A stretch of DNA of 42,563 bases, taken from contig CAMSTY010000029.1 in NCBI GenBank assembly GCA_947063875.1, positions 1-42,563 on the forward strand, in the 5' to 3' direction. How positions within the stretch are numbered: the stretch's first letter is position 1; each line of letters starts with the position of its first letter. The DNA comes from an uncultured bacterium. Its GTDB lineage: Bacteria > Bacillota > Clostridia > Lachnospirales > Lachnospiraceae. Below, piece after piece: positions 18,736-25,168 of this stretch. The notes under the pieces are model-generated. The model searched no databases and was not told the origin of the DNA. It saw nothing but the letters and a program-made list of their open reading frames with translations. The position numbers and the translations under genes were made by a program.

Positions 18736-19021
18736 CTGCTCCACCTCCATTTATCCGGTTTGCGGTTCCGAAACCGCTGTGTTTTTCCTCTTTTTTGCAT
18801 TCGGTCTCTTCCATCAGAATTCCTTCGCTGATTCGCCGCCCCACCGCCAGACGCGTCCCGCGCACCTTAAAAATAACCGAACCGCTTCCCTTTTTATTCA
18901 GTACGGTTATCGGAGTCATTTCATTGACTCCCAACGCCTCCAGGCGCCGCGTAACAGCAGCATCCACCGTCACATTTTTCACCAGATATGTTCGTCCGAT
19001 TTCGCCTTCATTTAGCTTCAT
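18716..19021 (-). CDS. feoA: FeoA family protein (first copy)
   Basis: 101 residues. The SH3-like FeoA core covers about residues 1-75 (KLNEGEIGRTYLVK, then RLEALGVNEMTPITVL and GTRLAVGRRISEGILM). A basic 25-residue tail follows that is not part of the normal domain and overlaps the feoB start. FeoA binds FeoB and supports Fe(II) uptake. The start has AGAGGG 9 bases upstream. The gene is preceded by a near-consensus promoter overlapped by a Fur-type inverted repeat. Confidence 0.9.
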   Translation of the reverse strand: MKLNEGEIGRTYLVKNVTVDAAVTRRLEALGVNEMTPITVLNKKGSGSVIFKVRGTRLAVGRRISEGILMEETECKKEEKHSGFGTANRINGGGADGRQHE

Positions 19022-19056
19022 CTCTTATGCCCTCTCTTCCCAACAAACCTGTGAAA

Positions 19057-19085
19057 ACTATACTCTTATTGAGAATCTTTGTCAA
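19057..19085 (-). promoter_or_regulatory. Sigma-A promoter of feoA1-feoB1
   Basis: On the minus strand consensus TTGACA (19080-19085) and TATAGT (19057-19062) are exactly 17 bases apart. The -10 lies 36 bases before the feoA start. The -35 and most of the spacer are covered by the Fur-like inverted repeat at 19066-19088, the geometry of a repressed promoter. Confidence 0.75.
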
Positions 19086-19088
19086 TAA
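19066..19088. promoter_or_regulatory. Fur-type operator at the feoA1 promoter
   Basis: Arms TTATTGAGAA (19066-19075) and TTGTCAATAA (19079-19088) form an inverted repeat around TCT with one mismatch. The inner 15 bases match the 7-1-7 Fur box (TGATAATNATTATCA) at most positions. A further half site, TTTTCTCAATT, follows at 19091-19101. Similar repeats stand before two other iron gene sets in the window. Confidence 0.6.
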
Positions 19089-19095
19089 AGTTTTC

Positions 19096-21171
19096 TCAAT
19101 TCAGTAAATTTGTCATGCTTTTGACGCTGACTCCAAGCGTGGACATGTTGTGCAGCAAAGCCGAGGTTGTCGGCGCGATCCAGCCGCCTGCCCCCAGCAA
19201 AATCAATCCCAGATTAAAGCCGATCACAAACCGGTAATTTCTTTGAATCCGGGTCATCAGGCAGTTGCTCAGAACCTTTAAGGTTACCAGCTGGTACAGA
19301 TCGTCCTCCGAGATCGTGATATCGGCAATCTCTCTGGCGATCTCGGCCCCCTCACTGATGGCAATTCCCACATCCGCCGCCGAGAGCGCCGGAGAATCAT
19401 TGATTCCATCGCCAATCATAATAACTTTATGTCCTTTTTTCTTTTGCTGCTCCACATACCGGGCTTTTTCCTCCGGCAATACCTCCGAATAATATTCATC
19501 CACCCCTACCCGCTTCGCTATCGACCTGGCTGTCCGTTCGCTGTCGCCAGTCATCATCACCACCTGGGAAAATCCGGCCAGCCTCAGAGAATTGACCACC
19601 GCATCCGCCTCTTCCCGCAGAGGGTCTTCAATGCAGATTACTGCCGCCAGGCGGCCGGCAATTGCCAGGTACAGATGGGAATACTCTTCCGGAAGCTGTT
19701 CAAAGACATTCTTTTCCCCTTCCGGGACCATACAATGTTCATCTTCAAACACAAAATGATAACTTCCGATCACCACTCGTTCCTCTCCGATCACCGTGGC
19801 AATCCCGTGCGCCACCACATAGTCCACCTTGGAATGCATTTCCTCATGAACCAGTCCGCGACGGACGGACTCCTGCACGACTGCATTGGCCATGGAATGA
19901 GGGAAATGTTCTTCCAGGCAGGCGGCAATTCTCAACATTTCATCCGCATCTCTTCCCTCAAAGGGTATCACCCCTACCACGGTGGGCCTGGCTTTGGTCA
20001 GCGTCCCGGTTTTGTCAAAGACAATCGTATCCGCCTCCGCCACCGCTTCCATAAATTTACCACCTTTAACCGTGATATGATGATCGTGCGCCTCCCGGAT
20101 TGCCGAGAGCACAGCCAGGGGCATGGCCAGCTTCAACGCGCAGGAAAAATCGACCATCAGAACCGACAATGCCCTGGTGGCATTCCTGGTTGCCAGCCAG
20201 ACCCCAAGCGTCCCTCCCAGGCTCCACGGAACCAGAGCGTCCGCCAGGGTAGCCGCCTTCCCTTCCACGGATGATTTCAATTTTTCCGATTCCTCAATCA
20301 TCATGACAATGCGTTCAAAACGGGTGCTGCCGGCAGCTTTTTTCACACAGAGGACAATTTCCCCCTCTTCCACGGCTGTCCCGGCATACACATAGGTTCC
20401 CGGATCTTTCCGGACAGGAACCGCCTCTCCGGTCATCGACGCCTGATTGACCATGGCATCCCCGGACATCACAACACCGTCAAACGGAATCACGGAACCT
20501 ACATGCACGGTGACCAGATCGCCTTCCCGGATCTGGGACACCGGTACCAGGACTTCTGTCCCATCCACATTCTGCCATACCCTCTTCACATTCAGAGACA
20601 TACTCCGCGCAAGGTCTCCCACCGATTTCTTGCGCGTCCACTCCTCCAGCAGTTCCCCGACACCCAGCAGATACATCACCGAGCCTGCAGTCTCAAAATC
20701 CTTTCGCAGGATGGAAACCGTGATCGCCACCGCATCCAGGAGTTCCACCTCCATCCGTCCTCTCATCAGACAGCCGGCACCCTTTTGCAGGTAGCGGACC
20801 GCCGATACCATATTATACAAAGCCCGAAGCGGCGCCGGGAAAAAGAGTTTCGTAAACACCCGGATTCCTGTCTTCTGAATCAGCCTTTCTCTGTACTCCA
20901 GGTTCAGGCTGCGTCCGCTGTTTTTCGGCACCCGTTCCTTCAGCAGTCCGTCTTCATAAGTAAAACGCTGTAAAGCCAGGATCACATCCTCCCGGCTTCC
21001 CTTATAGCACACTGCCACGTCTGCTGTCCGCTCATACACCTTAACGGCCGTTACCTCCGGGAACTCCTCCAGATAACAAGCTATCATATCCGCCTGAAAA
21101 TAACTCATTTCCCGCTGCCACATATGTACGCGAATCCGGTTTCGCATCTCATGCCTGACGACAAATTTCAT
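19096..21171 (-). CDS. P1B-type metal ATPase, FezB-like (ferrosome) candidate
   Basis: 691 residues from the ATG at 21171, which has GAGGAGG 8 bases upstream; an ATG at 21207 lies on the tail of a terminator and lacks a site. It shows the phosphorylation motif DKTGT (386-390), the P1B HP pair (EEHFPHS) and the hinge GDGINDSPAL. The metal site is not CPC but FSCALKLAMP (SCALK at 343-347). The N-terminus lacks a CxxC metal domain and has an Arg-rich start (RHEMRNRIRVHM). From memory these are traits of P1B-6 ATPases such as FezB, which loads iron into ferrosome membranes. Neighbours are small membrane proteins and feoAB. Plain metal efflux is the alternative. Confidence 0.75.
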   Translation of the reverse strand: MKFVVRHEMRNRIRVHMWQREMSYFQADMIACYLEEFPEVTAVKVYERTADVAVCYKGSREDVILALQRFTYEDGLLKERVPKNSGRSLNLEYRERLIQKTGIRVFTKLFFPAPLRALYNMVSAVRYLQKGAGCLMRGRMEVELLDAVAITVSILRKDFETAGSVMYLLGVGELLEEWTRKKSVGDLARSMSLNVKRVWQNVDGTEVLVPVSQIREGDLVTVHVGSVIPFDGVVMSGDAMVNQASMTGEAVPVRKDPGTYVYAGTAVEEGEIVLCVKKAAGSTRFERIVMMIEESEKLKSSVEGKAATLADALVPWSLGGTLGVWLATRNATRALSVLMVDFSCALKLAMPLAVLSAIREAHDHHITVKGGKFMEAVAEADTIVFDKTGTLTKARPTVVGVIPFEGRDADEMLRIAACLEEHFPHSMANAVVQESVRRGLVHEEMHSKVDYVVAHGIATVIGEERVVIGSYHFVFEDEHCMVPEGEKNVFEQLPEEYSHLYLAIAGRLAAVICIEDPLREEADAVVNSLRLAGFSQVVMMTGDSERTARSIAKRVGVDEYYSEVLPEEKARYVEQQKKKGHKVIMIGDGINDSPALSAADVGIAISEGAEIAREIADITISEDDLYQLVTLKVLSNCLMTRIQRNYRFVIGFNLGLILLGAGGWIAPTTSALLHNMSTLGVSVKSMTNLLN

Positions 21172-21211
21172 CTTGTTGTCCTCCTCTTTCGCTTTATTTT
21201 CCTCCATTTGT

Positions 21212-21241
21212 AAAAACCGCCCGGAATCTCTCCCGGGCGGT
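21212..21241 (-). terminator. Intrinsic terminator between the DUF6110 and ATPase genes
   Basis: On the minus strand ACCGCCCG and CGGGCGGT form an 8-bp GC stem with a 10-base loop followed by TTTTTAC. It lies 18 bases after the stop of the DUF6110 gene and 41 bases before the ATPase start. Read-through would give more small protein than ATPase from one promoter. Confidence 0.7.
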
Positions 21242-21258
21242 CCGCCTCATATCTGCTC

Positions 21259-21534
21259 TTACTCAGCAATTTCGCTCTCATCCTCGAATACTTCCTGGCT
21301 TCTCTGGCGGTTCACTTCCTTCGCCTCTGCCAGAATATCTTCCGCATTTTCCTGGATGTTTGTCGCTGCTGTCATTACACAATCCTTTGCCCGCAGTCCC
21401 GCTGCCAGGCAATTCACATAACATTTCTTCGCGTCTTCACTTCCGAGTATTTTCACCCCGGCCGTTCCAAACAGCACACCGCCTGCAAACAACGCTACCT
21501 GCCTCCATTTGATACAGCTGATGCAGTCCCACAT
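21259..21534 (-). CDS. DUF6110 family small membrane protein
   Basis: 91 residues with AAGGAGG at a good distance before the ATG. The N-terminus has a short cysteine-containing start (MWDCISCIKW) and one membrane segment rich in Gly (VALFAGGVLFGTAGVKIL, about 13-30). The rest (about 34-91) is an amphipathic, acidic helix like YtxH-type proteins (NIQENAEDILAEAKEVNRQ). I recall the family as a regular neighbour of P1B ATPases in Clostridia. A role as the small membrane (FezA-like) component that shapes or anchors an iron compartment is inference. Confidence 0.7.
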   Translation of the reverse strand: MWDCISCIKWRQVALFAGGVLFGTAGVKILGSEDAKKCYVNCLAAGLRAKDCVMTAATNIQENAEDILAEAKEVNRQRSQEVFEDESEIAE

Positions 21535-21546
21535 ATCCCGTCCTCC

Positions 21547-21627
21547 TTATTTGTGCTTGTATCCCGTGTACAGTGTCATAGCCAGGCAAAACAGCATGGC
21601 ATAAGCCCAGAATCTGTGTTTTTTCAT
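21547..21627 (-). CDS. 26-residue membrane peptide (DUF6219-like)
   Basis: A 26-residue frame, MKKH then one hydrophobic segment and ending LYTGYKHK, with AAAGGA about 12 bases upstream. Its stop is part of TAAGGAGG, the ribosome site of the DUF6110 gene, so the two are coupled. It resembles from memory the tiny DUF6219 proteins of Lachnospiraceae. It is too short for routine gene callers. It is the first gene of the set that continues into DUF6110 and the P1B ATPase. Confidence 0.6.
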   Translation of the reverse strand: MKKHRFWAYAMLFCLAMTLYTGYKHK

Positions 21628-21716
21628 AGGAGTATCATTCCTTTCTATTTCTCGGCCTTTTTCGTCACAATCCGATATTATCAGACTCTCCCCCTGTTAG
21701 TCAAAGCCAACCTGTT

Positions 21717-21739
21717 TTATTGATAAATCTTCTCAATAA
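21717..21739. promoter_or_regulatory. Fur-type operator upstream of the fez-like genes
   Basis: Arms TTATTGATAA (21717-21726) and TTCTCAATAA (21730-21739) around ATC form an inverted repeat with one mismatch, nearly the same as the repeats before feoA1 and feoA3. A possible minus-strand promoter lies between it and the 26-residue gene (TTGACT near 21699-21704, TAATAT near 21675-21680). Confidence 0.6.
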
Positions 21740-21771
21740 GAACCAATTCCTTCCCTGCACAGGCGCTTTTC

Positions 21772-23421
21772 TTATCCCATGGAGGCCCCCGAAAACGCCA
21801 TATATGCCGTCTGGCCGTCCCAAATCACTTTGTCCACAAGCGCACGGAGCATCTCACGTTTCTGTTCCACATCCATCTCATCAATGCTGCTTGAAAACTC
21901 CGAAAGCCGCTGTCCCAATGATATCAGTTCCTTCTCACCGAGCATACCAGCAGAAGCGGACTCTTCCAGTTCACGGATTCGGCCTTGGACCGTCTCTAGT
22001 TCCTGATGCAGCTGTTCAATGCGCTTTGCCACATGCAGCCTCGCGCTGCCCGCCCCCAATTCAGCCAGGGAATCCACCAGGGCTGCGATCTTTCGCTCCA
22101 ATTGTGCTTCCTCCTGCCTTATCGAAAGCAGCTGCTGCTCACATGAGGTCCGGCTGCTGACATACCATTTCCGGCTTTTTTCCAACTGATGGATAAAATG
22201 TTCCCGGTCCTCCTTTAATTCTTTCAACTGTTTCCAAACCGCCTGATCCATGCGGTTTCCGTTGATATTCTTTTCCCTGCAGACACTGCGCTGGCTGCGC
22301 TCCTTGATCTTGCACACATAAGAAAAGGCCGGGCTGCCATCCTCTGCCCTGCGCCCTGTCAGTTTTGGATACATCCGGCTGCCGCACCGGCAATATAAAA
22401 GGCCCGTGAGCAGCGCCTCATTGCCACGCGGTCTGCGAAAGGATTTGGACCTGTTCTGCTCCAGCATTTTCTGCACCCCAATCCATGTACTTCCCGGAAT
22501 CAGTCCCGGATGCTGGCCTACTGAGACAATCCAGTCCTGCACGGGAAGATAAACCGTCGTCCTCCCTTTCTCCTGCCGGGTACGGTTATACGCCAGAATC
22601 CCATGCTCACCGTCAAAGCCGCTATCCTCCGAGAACAAATCCGCCCCCTGATCTGCAAAATATCCTTTCGCATCTGCATCAGCAATCAGATAGACCGGAT
22701 TCTGCAAAATCGCCTTGACGGAAAAACGCGTAAAATATTTTCCGCTTCTGGTAACCAGCCTGCGCCTTATCAGCTCGGCCTCCGTAAGAGTCAATGAGTG
22801 CGTCTCTCCAAACAGCCTGTAAATCGTCCTCACGATCTCTGCTTCCTCCGGTATCAGCCTCAGCCTGCATGTTTTCTTGGTCTTGCCGTCTACAGTAACG
22901 TTCCTGACACTTTCCGACGCATAGCCAATGGGGGTCGTGCCTCCCAGCCAGCGGCCCGTCTTAGCCAGTTCATGCATATTGTCCCGAATCCGTTCCGCAA
23001 TGGTTTCCCTCTCCAGCTGTGAAAATACGGAAGCTATGTACATCATTGCCCTGCCCATCGGTGTGCCGGTGTCGAATTGCTCGCGGATGGAGACAAAAGC
23101 AATTCCTAAACGTGACAGTTCTTCAATCAGTCCTGAAAAATCACTGATATTGCGGCTGATTCGATCCAAACGATACACGATCAGCATACCAAAGCTGCCA
23201 TTCCTTGCCGCCTTCATCATCTCTTTAAATCCAGGCCGGTTCAGGTTGCCTCCGGAAAATCCTTCATCTTCATAAATTGCCATCCTCTCCATCGCCTGCT
23301 CTCCATAATGGGTACGGATATACTCTCTGCAAAGTTCCACCTGATTGCCAATGCTTTCTCCTTTCCCGGTAAATCTGGATTTGCGCGAATAAACGGCAAT
23401 CGCAATCTTGTTTTCTGACAT
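21772..23421 (-). CDS. Large serine recombinase, skin-element type (SpoIVCA-like)
   Basis: 549 residues. The catalytic serine is in AVYSRKS (about residue 12). The resolvase domain (about 5-155) has YRLDRISRN and ERETIAERIRDNM. A recombinase domain follows (GYASESV...), then a zinc ribbon (CRCGSRMYPKL to VCREK, about 347-385), a coiled coil (about 400-500) and a C-terminal tail. This is the layout of large serine integrases and of SpoIVCA, which excises the skin element from sigK in the mother cell. The gene is intact. It reads away from the cut end of a sigK gene 378 bases away, with one small ORF between, the arrangement expected at a skin element end. Confidence 0.88.
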   Translation of the reverse strand: MSENKIAIAVYSRKSRFTGKGESIGNQVELCREYIRTHYGEQAMERMAIYEDEGFSGGNLNRPGFKEMMKAARNGSFGMLIVYRLDRISRNISDFSGLIEELSRLGIAFVSIREQFDTGTPMGRAMMYIASVFSQLERETIAERIRDNMHELAKTGRWLGGTTPIGYASESVRNVTVDGKTKKTCRLRLIPEEAEIVRTIYRLFGETHSLTLTEAELIRRRLVTRSGKYFTRFSVKAILQNPVYLIADADAKGYFADQGADLFSEDSGFDGEHGILAYNRTRQEKGRTTVYLPVQDWIVSVGQHPGLIPGSTWIGVQKMLEQNRSKSFRRPRGNEALLTGLLYCRCGSRMYPKLTGRRAEDGSPAFSYVCKIKERSQRSVCREKNINGNRMDQAVWKQLKELKEDREHFIHQLEKSRKWYVSSRTSCEQQLLSIRQEEAQLERKIAALVDSLAELGAGSARLHVAKRIEQLHQELETVQGRIRELEESASAGMLGEKELISLGQRLSEFSSSIDEMDVEQKREMLRALVDKVIWDGQTAYMAFSGASMG

Positions 23422-23473
23422 GCCTGCCTCTGTCCCCTCGTTCTGCCTGAGTCTGTCTTCGGCCTTTTGGAAT

Positions 23474-23481
23474 ATTATATG
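23474..23481 (-). promoter_or_regulatory. Possible promoter -10 of the recombinase gene
   Basis: CATATAAT on the minus strand, 53 bases before the recombinase start. It matches the -10 of mother-cell sigma-E promoters (CATAnAnT) and also contains TATAAT, so sigma-A use cannot be excluded. No clear -35 settles the matter. Confidence 0.3.
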
Positions 23482-23609
23482 GCAGGCATCCCAAAACCTG
23501 ACCTGATTTTTGCGGGAACTGCCGCTTTTCCTTCCATACTACACAACATAGCGGACATCTCCTTTTACATAAGTTTAAAATAACCGTTTGACAACAGGGA
23601 GTATATGAC

Positions 23610-23798
23610 ATGAAAACAGATATTCCAATCCCTATGACCGTGCATTATCCTGACACGGAAGAAGGAATGCGGGAGCTAATCCAAAAAACAGCCGGCATCC
23701 ATGCCGATACCGTCAGCCAGCGTATCCAAAAGCTGAATTGCCCCGCCAGTCAGAAAATAGAGTTGCTGAATATGGTTTTACATCAAAGCATCACATAA
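23610..23798 (+). CDS. 62-residue protein of unknown function inside the skin-like element
   Basis: A 62-residue frame with GGGAG about 9 bases before the ATG. It is charged and probably helical, with no membrane segment (AGIHADTVSQRIQKLNC, KIELLNMVLHQ). Its stop abuts the stop of the sigK fragment and it is divergent from the recombinase gene. I do not recognise a family. In Clostridioides difficile a small skin-encoded protein acts as recombination directionality factor for sigK excision. The position and size here fit such a role, but that is inference. Confidence 0.5.
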   Translation: MKTDIPIPMTVHYPDTEEGMRELIQKTAGIHADTVSQRIQKLNCPASQKIELLNMVLHQSIT

Positions 23799-24089
23799 TC
23801 AACGCTTTTGTGTGAGGATAGCATTTTCTATGCATTTCGCCGCATAAGTCGCAAGCCGGGACCCTCTGTCGGCATGGAAACTGTTCACTGCCTTGATCAG
23901 CCCGATCGTTCCCACCGACAGAAGATCCTCCATATCGTAATCCGTATTCTGGTATTTTTTCGCCACATGCGCCACCAGTCTCATATTGCGTTCAATCAAA
24001 ATATTCCGTGCTTCCTGGTCGCCTTTTGAGCAGCGTTCCAGCCAAATCTTCTCTTCCCTGGGCGACAGGGGCTTTAGAAATGTCTTCAA
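23799..24089 (-). pseudogene. sigK: 5' half of sigma-K gene, interrupted at the skin insertion point
   Basis: 96 residues from a TTG at 24089 with GAGGTGG upstream; the frame is closed further upstream. It contains the N-terminal part and region 2 of a sporulation sigma factor (KPLSPREEKIWLERCSKGD, then LVAHVAKKY and LLSVGTIGLIKAVNSF). It is closer to SigK (LVAHIVKKF) than SigE (LVVYIARKF). No pro-sequence is present, as in C. difficile. Similarity stops after ATYAAKCIEN, the point where Bacillus subtilis sigK is split by skin; six unrelated codons and a stop follow. Regions 3 and 4 are missing. It is probably not a dead gene but half of a gene rejoined by excision during sporulation. The missing half is not in the window. 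Confidence 0.85.
23814..23828. other. Presumed attachment site (att) inside sigK
   Basis: The sequence GAAAATGCTATCCTC (minus strand) codes for ENAIL, where other SigK proteins have ENEIL. In B. subtilis the crossover lies in the AATGA that spans these codons. The site should recur at the start of the missing 3' half. Confidence 0.5.
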
Positions 24090-24118
24090 AGAAAGCCACC
24101 TCAAAGCTTACTTATTAC

Positions 24119-24142
24119 TAATGTATGCTTCGGCGGCTTGCC
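24119..24142 (-). promoter_or_regulatory. Mother-cell sigma promoter of the sigK fragment
   Basis: On the minus strand CATACATTA (24119-24127) matches the sigma-K -10 consensus CATAnnnTA and the sigma-E -10 CATACAnT. An AC pair about 16-17 bases upstream fits the sigma-K -35. The -10 is 30 bases before the start codon. This is what a mother-cell gene should have. Confidence 0.5.
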
Positions 24143-24170
24143 TCGTGTCGCAGGCTGTTTTGTACTATTT

Positions 24171-25121
24171 TCAGCCAAACTGCACTACTTCTTCAATTTC
24201 TTTTGCCGGTGTCACCTGTTCCGCGTAGAGTACCGGCCCTTCCCCGTGATAATCCTTCCAGAATTCCACCTCTACCCGGGCACGCACCTTCACCCACTGC
24301 CTGGTCTCCAGGTGCCTCGCCTCCTTGGACTTGCAGATATAGCCGAGAAATGTCATGTCATCTGCGCAGCAGGTCATAGCCATCCGGCCTGGCACAAAGT
24401 AATTCTTCGGAAATTCCGGTGATTTGAGTACCATGGCTGTAAACTCCACCACCTTGCCTGCATACCGCTCCGGTTTGTCCATACAGTCGATATACCAGAT
24501 TCCGTAAGCATCCGGCCCGATCTCCACCACGTCTGCACTCAGGTCATAGGGAAGATCCTCTTCGGACAACTCATCAATCTCCCCATTCTCATCCTCAAAT
24601 ACAATGTCGCACTTCGTATTCATGGACTTCAGCATCCTCTTATAGCGTTCCAGATCCTCGATCCCGTTGCAGCGGTTACAGATAATCAATTCCGAGTTGC
24701 GTACCATCGCAGCCAGAAGCGATTTCATATTCTTTACATACAATTCAAAGGTAGACATGTCAACAATCGTAATCTGCTGGTAAATGGCCCAGTCCTTCGG
24801 CAGCTTTAAATCATCCTGATTCCACATACCGTTCCACTCGATCAGAACCCGTTCCGGATTATGCAAAAGTTCCAGTTCGGTCAGGCGCTCTGGCGCAATC
24901 TGCCCCAATTCGTCAGCATATACCACCGAAGTCCTTGTTGCATCGAGAAGTTCCTGCTCATACTCGGTATCCCCCTCTTCACAGACAATCAGCAGCGTCT
25001 TGCCCTCTGTCTGAAAATATTCCTGTTCCATGGTAAACGTCAAAAACTCCGTCTTCCCCGCTTCCAGAAAACCGTTAATCAGAAACACTGGTGTAATGTC
25101 ATCATCAATCATCGGCCCCAT
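24171..25121 (-). CDS. COG0523-like GTPase fused to a DUF1980 domain
   Basis: 316 residues. The N-terminal part has the P-loop NGFLEAGKTEF (GFLEAGKT at 17-24), as in CobW/COG0523 metallochaperone GTPases, and NRCNGIED in place of the NKxD motif. The CxCC metal motif of that family is absent. From about residue 215 it changes to a sequence like the C-terminal domain of YcgQ (DUF1980; AGKVVEFTAMVLKSPEF, then GRMAMTCCADDMTFLGY), an OB-like domain with a paired Cys. DUF1980 is normally in a membrane protein beside the permease YcgR. It lies 47 bases after the His-rich COG0523 gene and is probably its partner in metal trafficking. Cytoplasmic. Confidence 0.75.
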   Translation of the reverse strand: MGPMIDDDITPVFLINGFLEAGKTEFLTFTMEQEYFQTEGKTLLIVCEEGDTEYEQELLDATRTSVVYADELGQIAPERLTELELLHNPERVLIEWNGMWNQDDLKLPKDWAIYQQITIVDMSTFELYVKNMKSLLAAMVRNSELIICNRCNGIEDLERYKRMLKSMNTKCDIVFEDENGEIDELSEEDLPYDLSADVVEIGPDAYGIWYIDCMDKPERYAGKVVEFTAMVLKSPEFPKNYFVPGRMAMTCCADDMTFLGYICKSKEARHLETRQWVKVRARVEVEFWKDYHGEGPVLYAEQVTPAKEIEEVVQFG

Positions 25122-25168
25122 ATTCTCTCACGACCTTTCTGTTTCTTCCCGCATTCTGCGATCTTTCT

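Noticed and set aside
23475..23549. 24-residue minus-strand ORF with AAAGGAG upstream, before the recombinase
   Set aside because: It has a fair ribosome site but is too short, of unremarkable composition, and cannot be told from chance. It might be a leader peptide.
23270..23611. 113-codon minus-strand frame overlapping the recombinase start
   Set aside because: Most of it is the recombinase N-terminus in another frame.
1..23798. Search for the sigK 3' half downstream of the recombinase
   Set aside because: No open frame on either strand shows sigma region 3 or 4 or the helix-turn-helix of SigK, so it is not claimed here.
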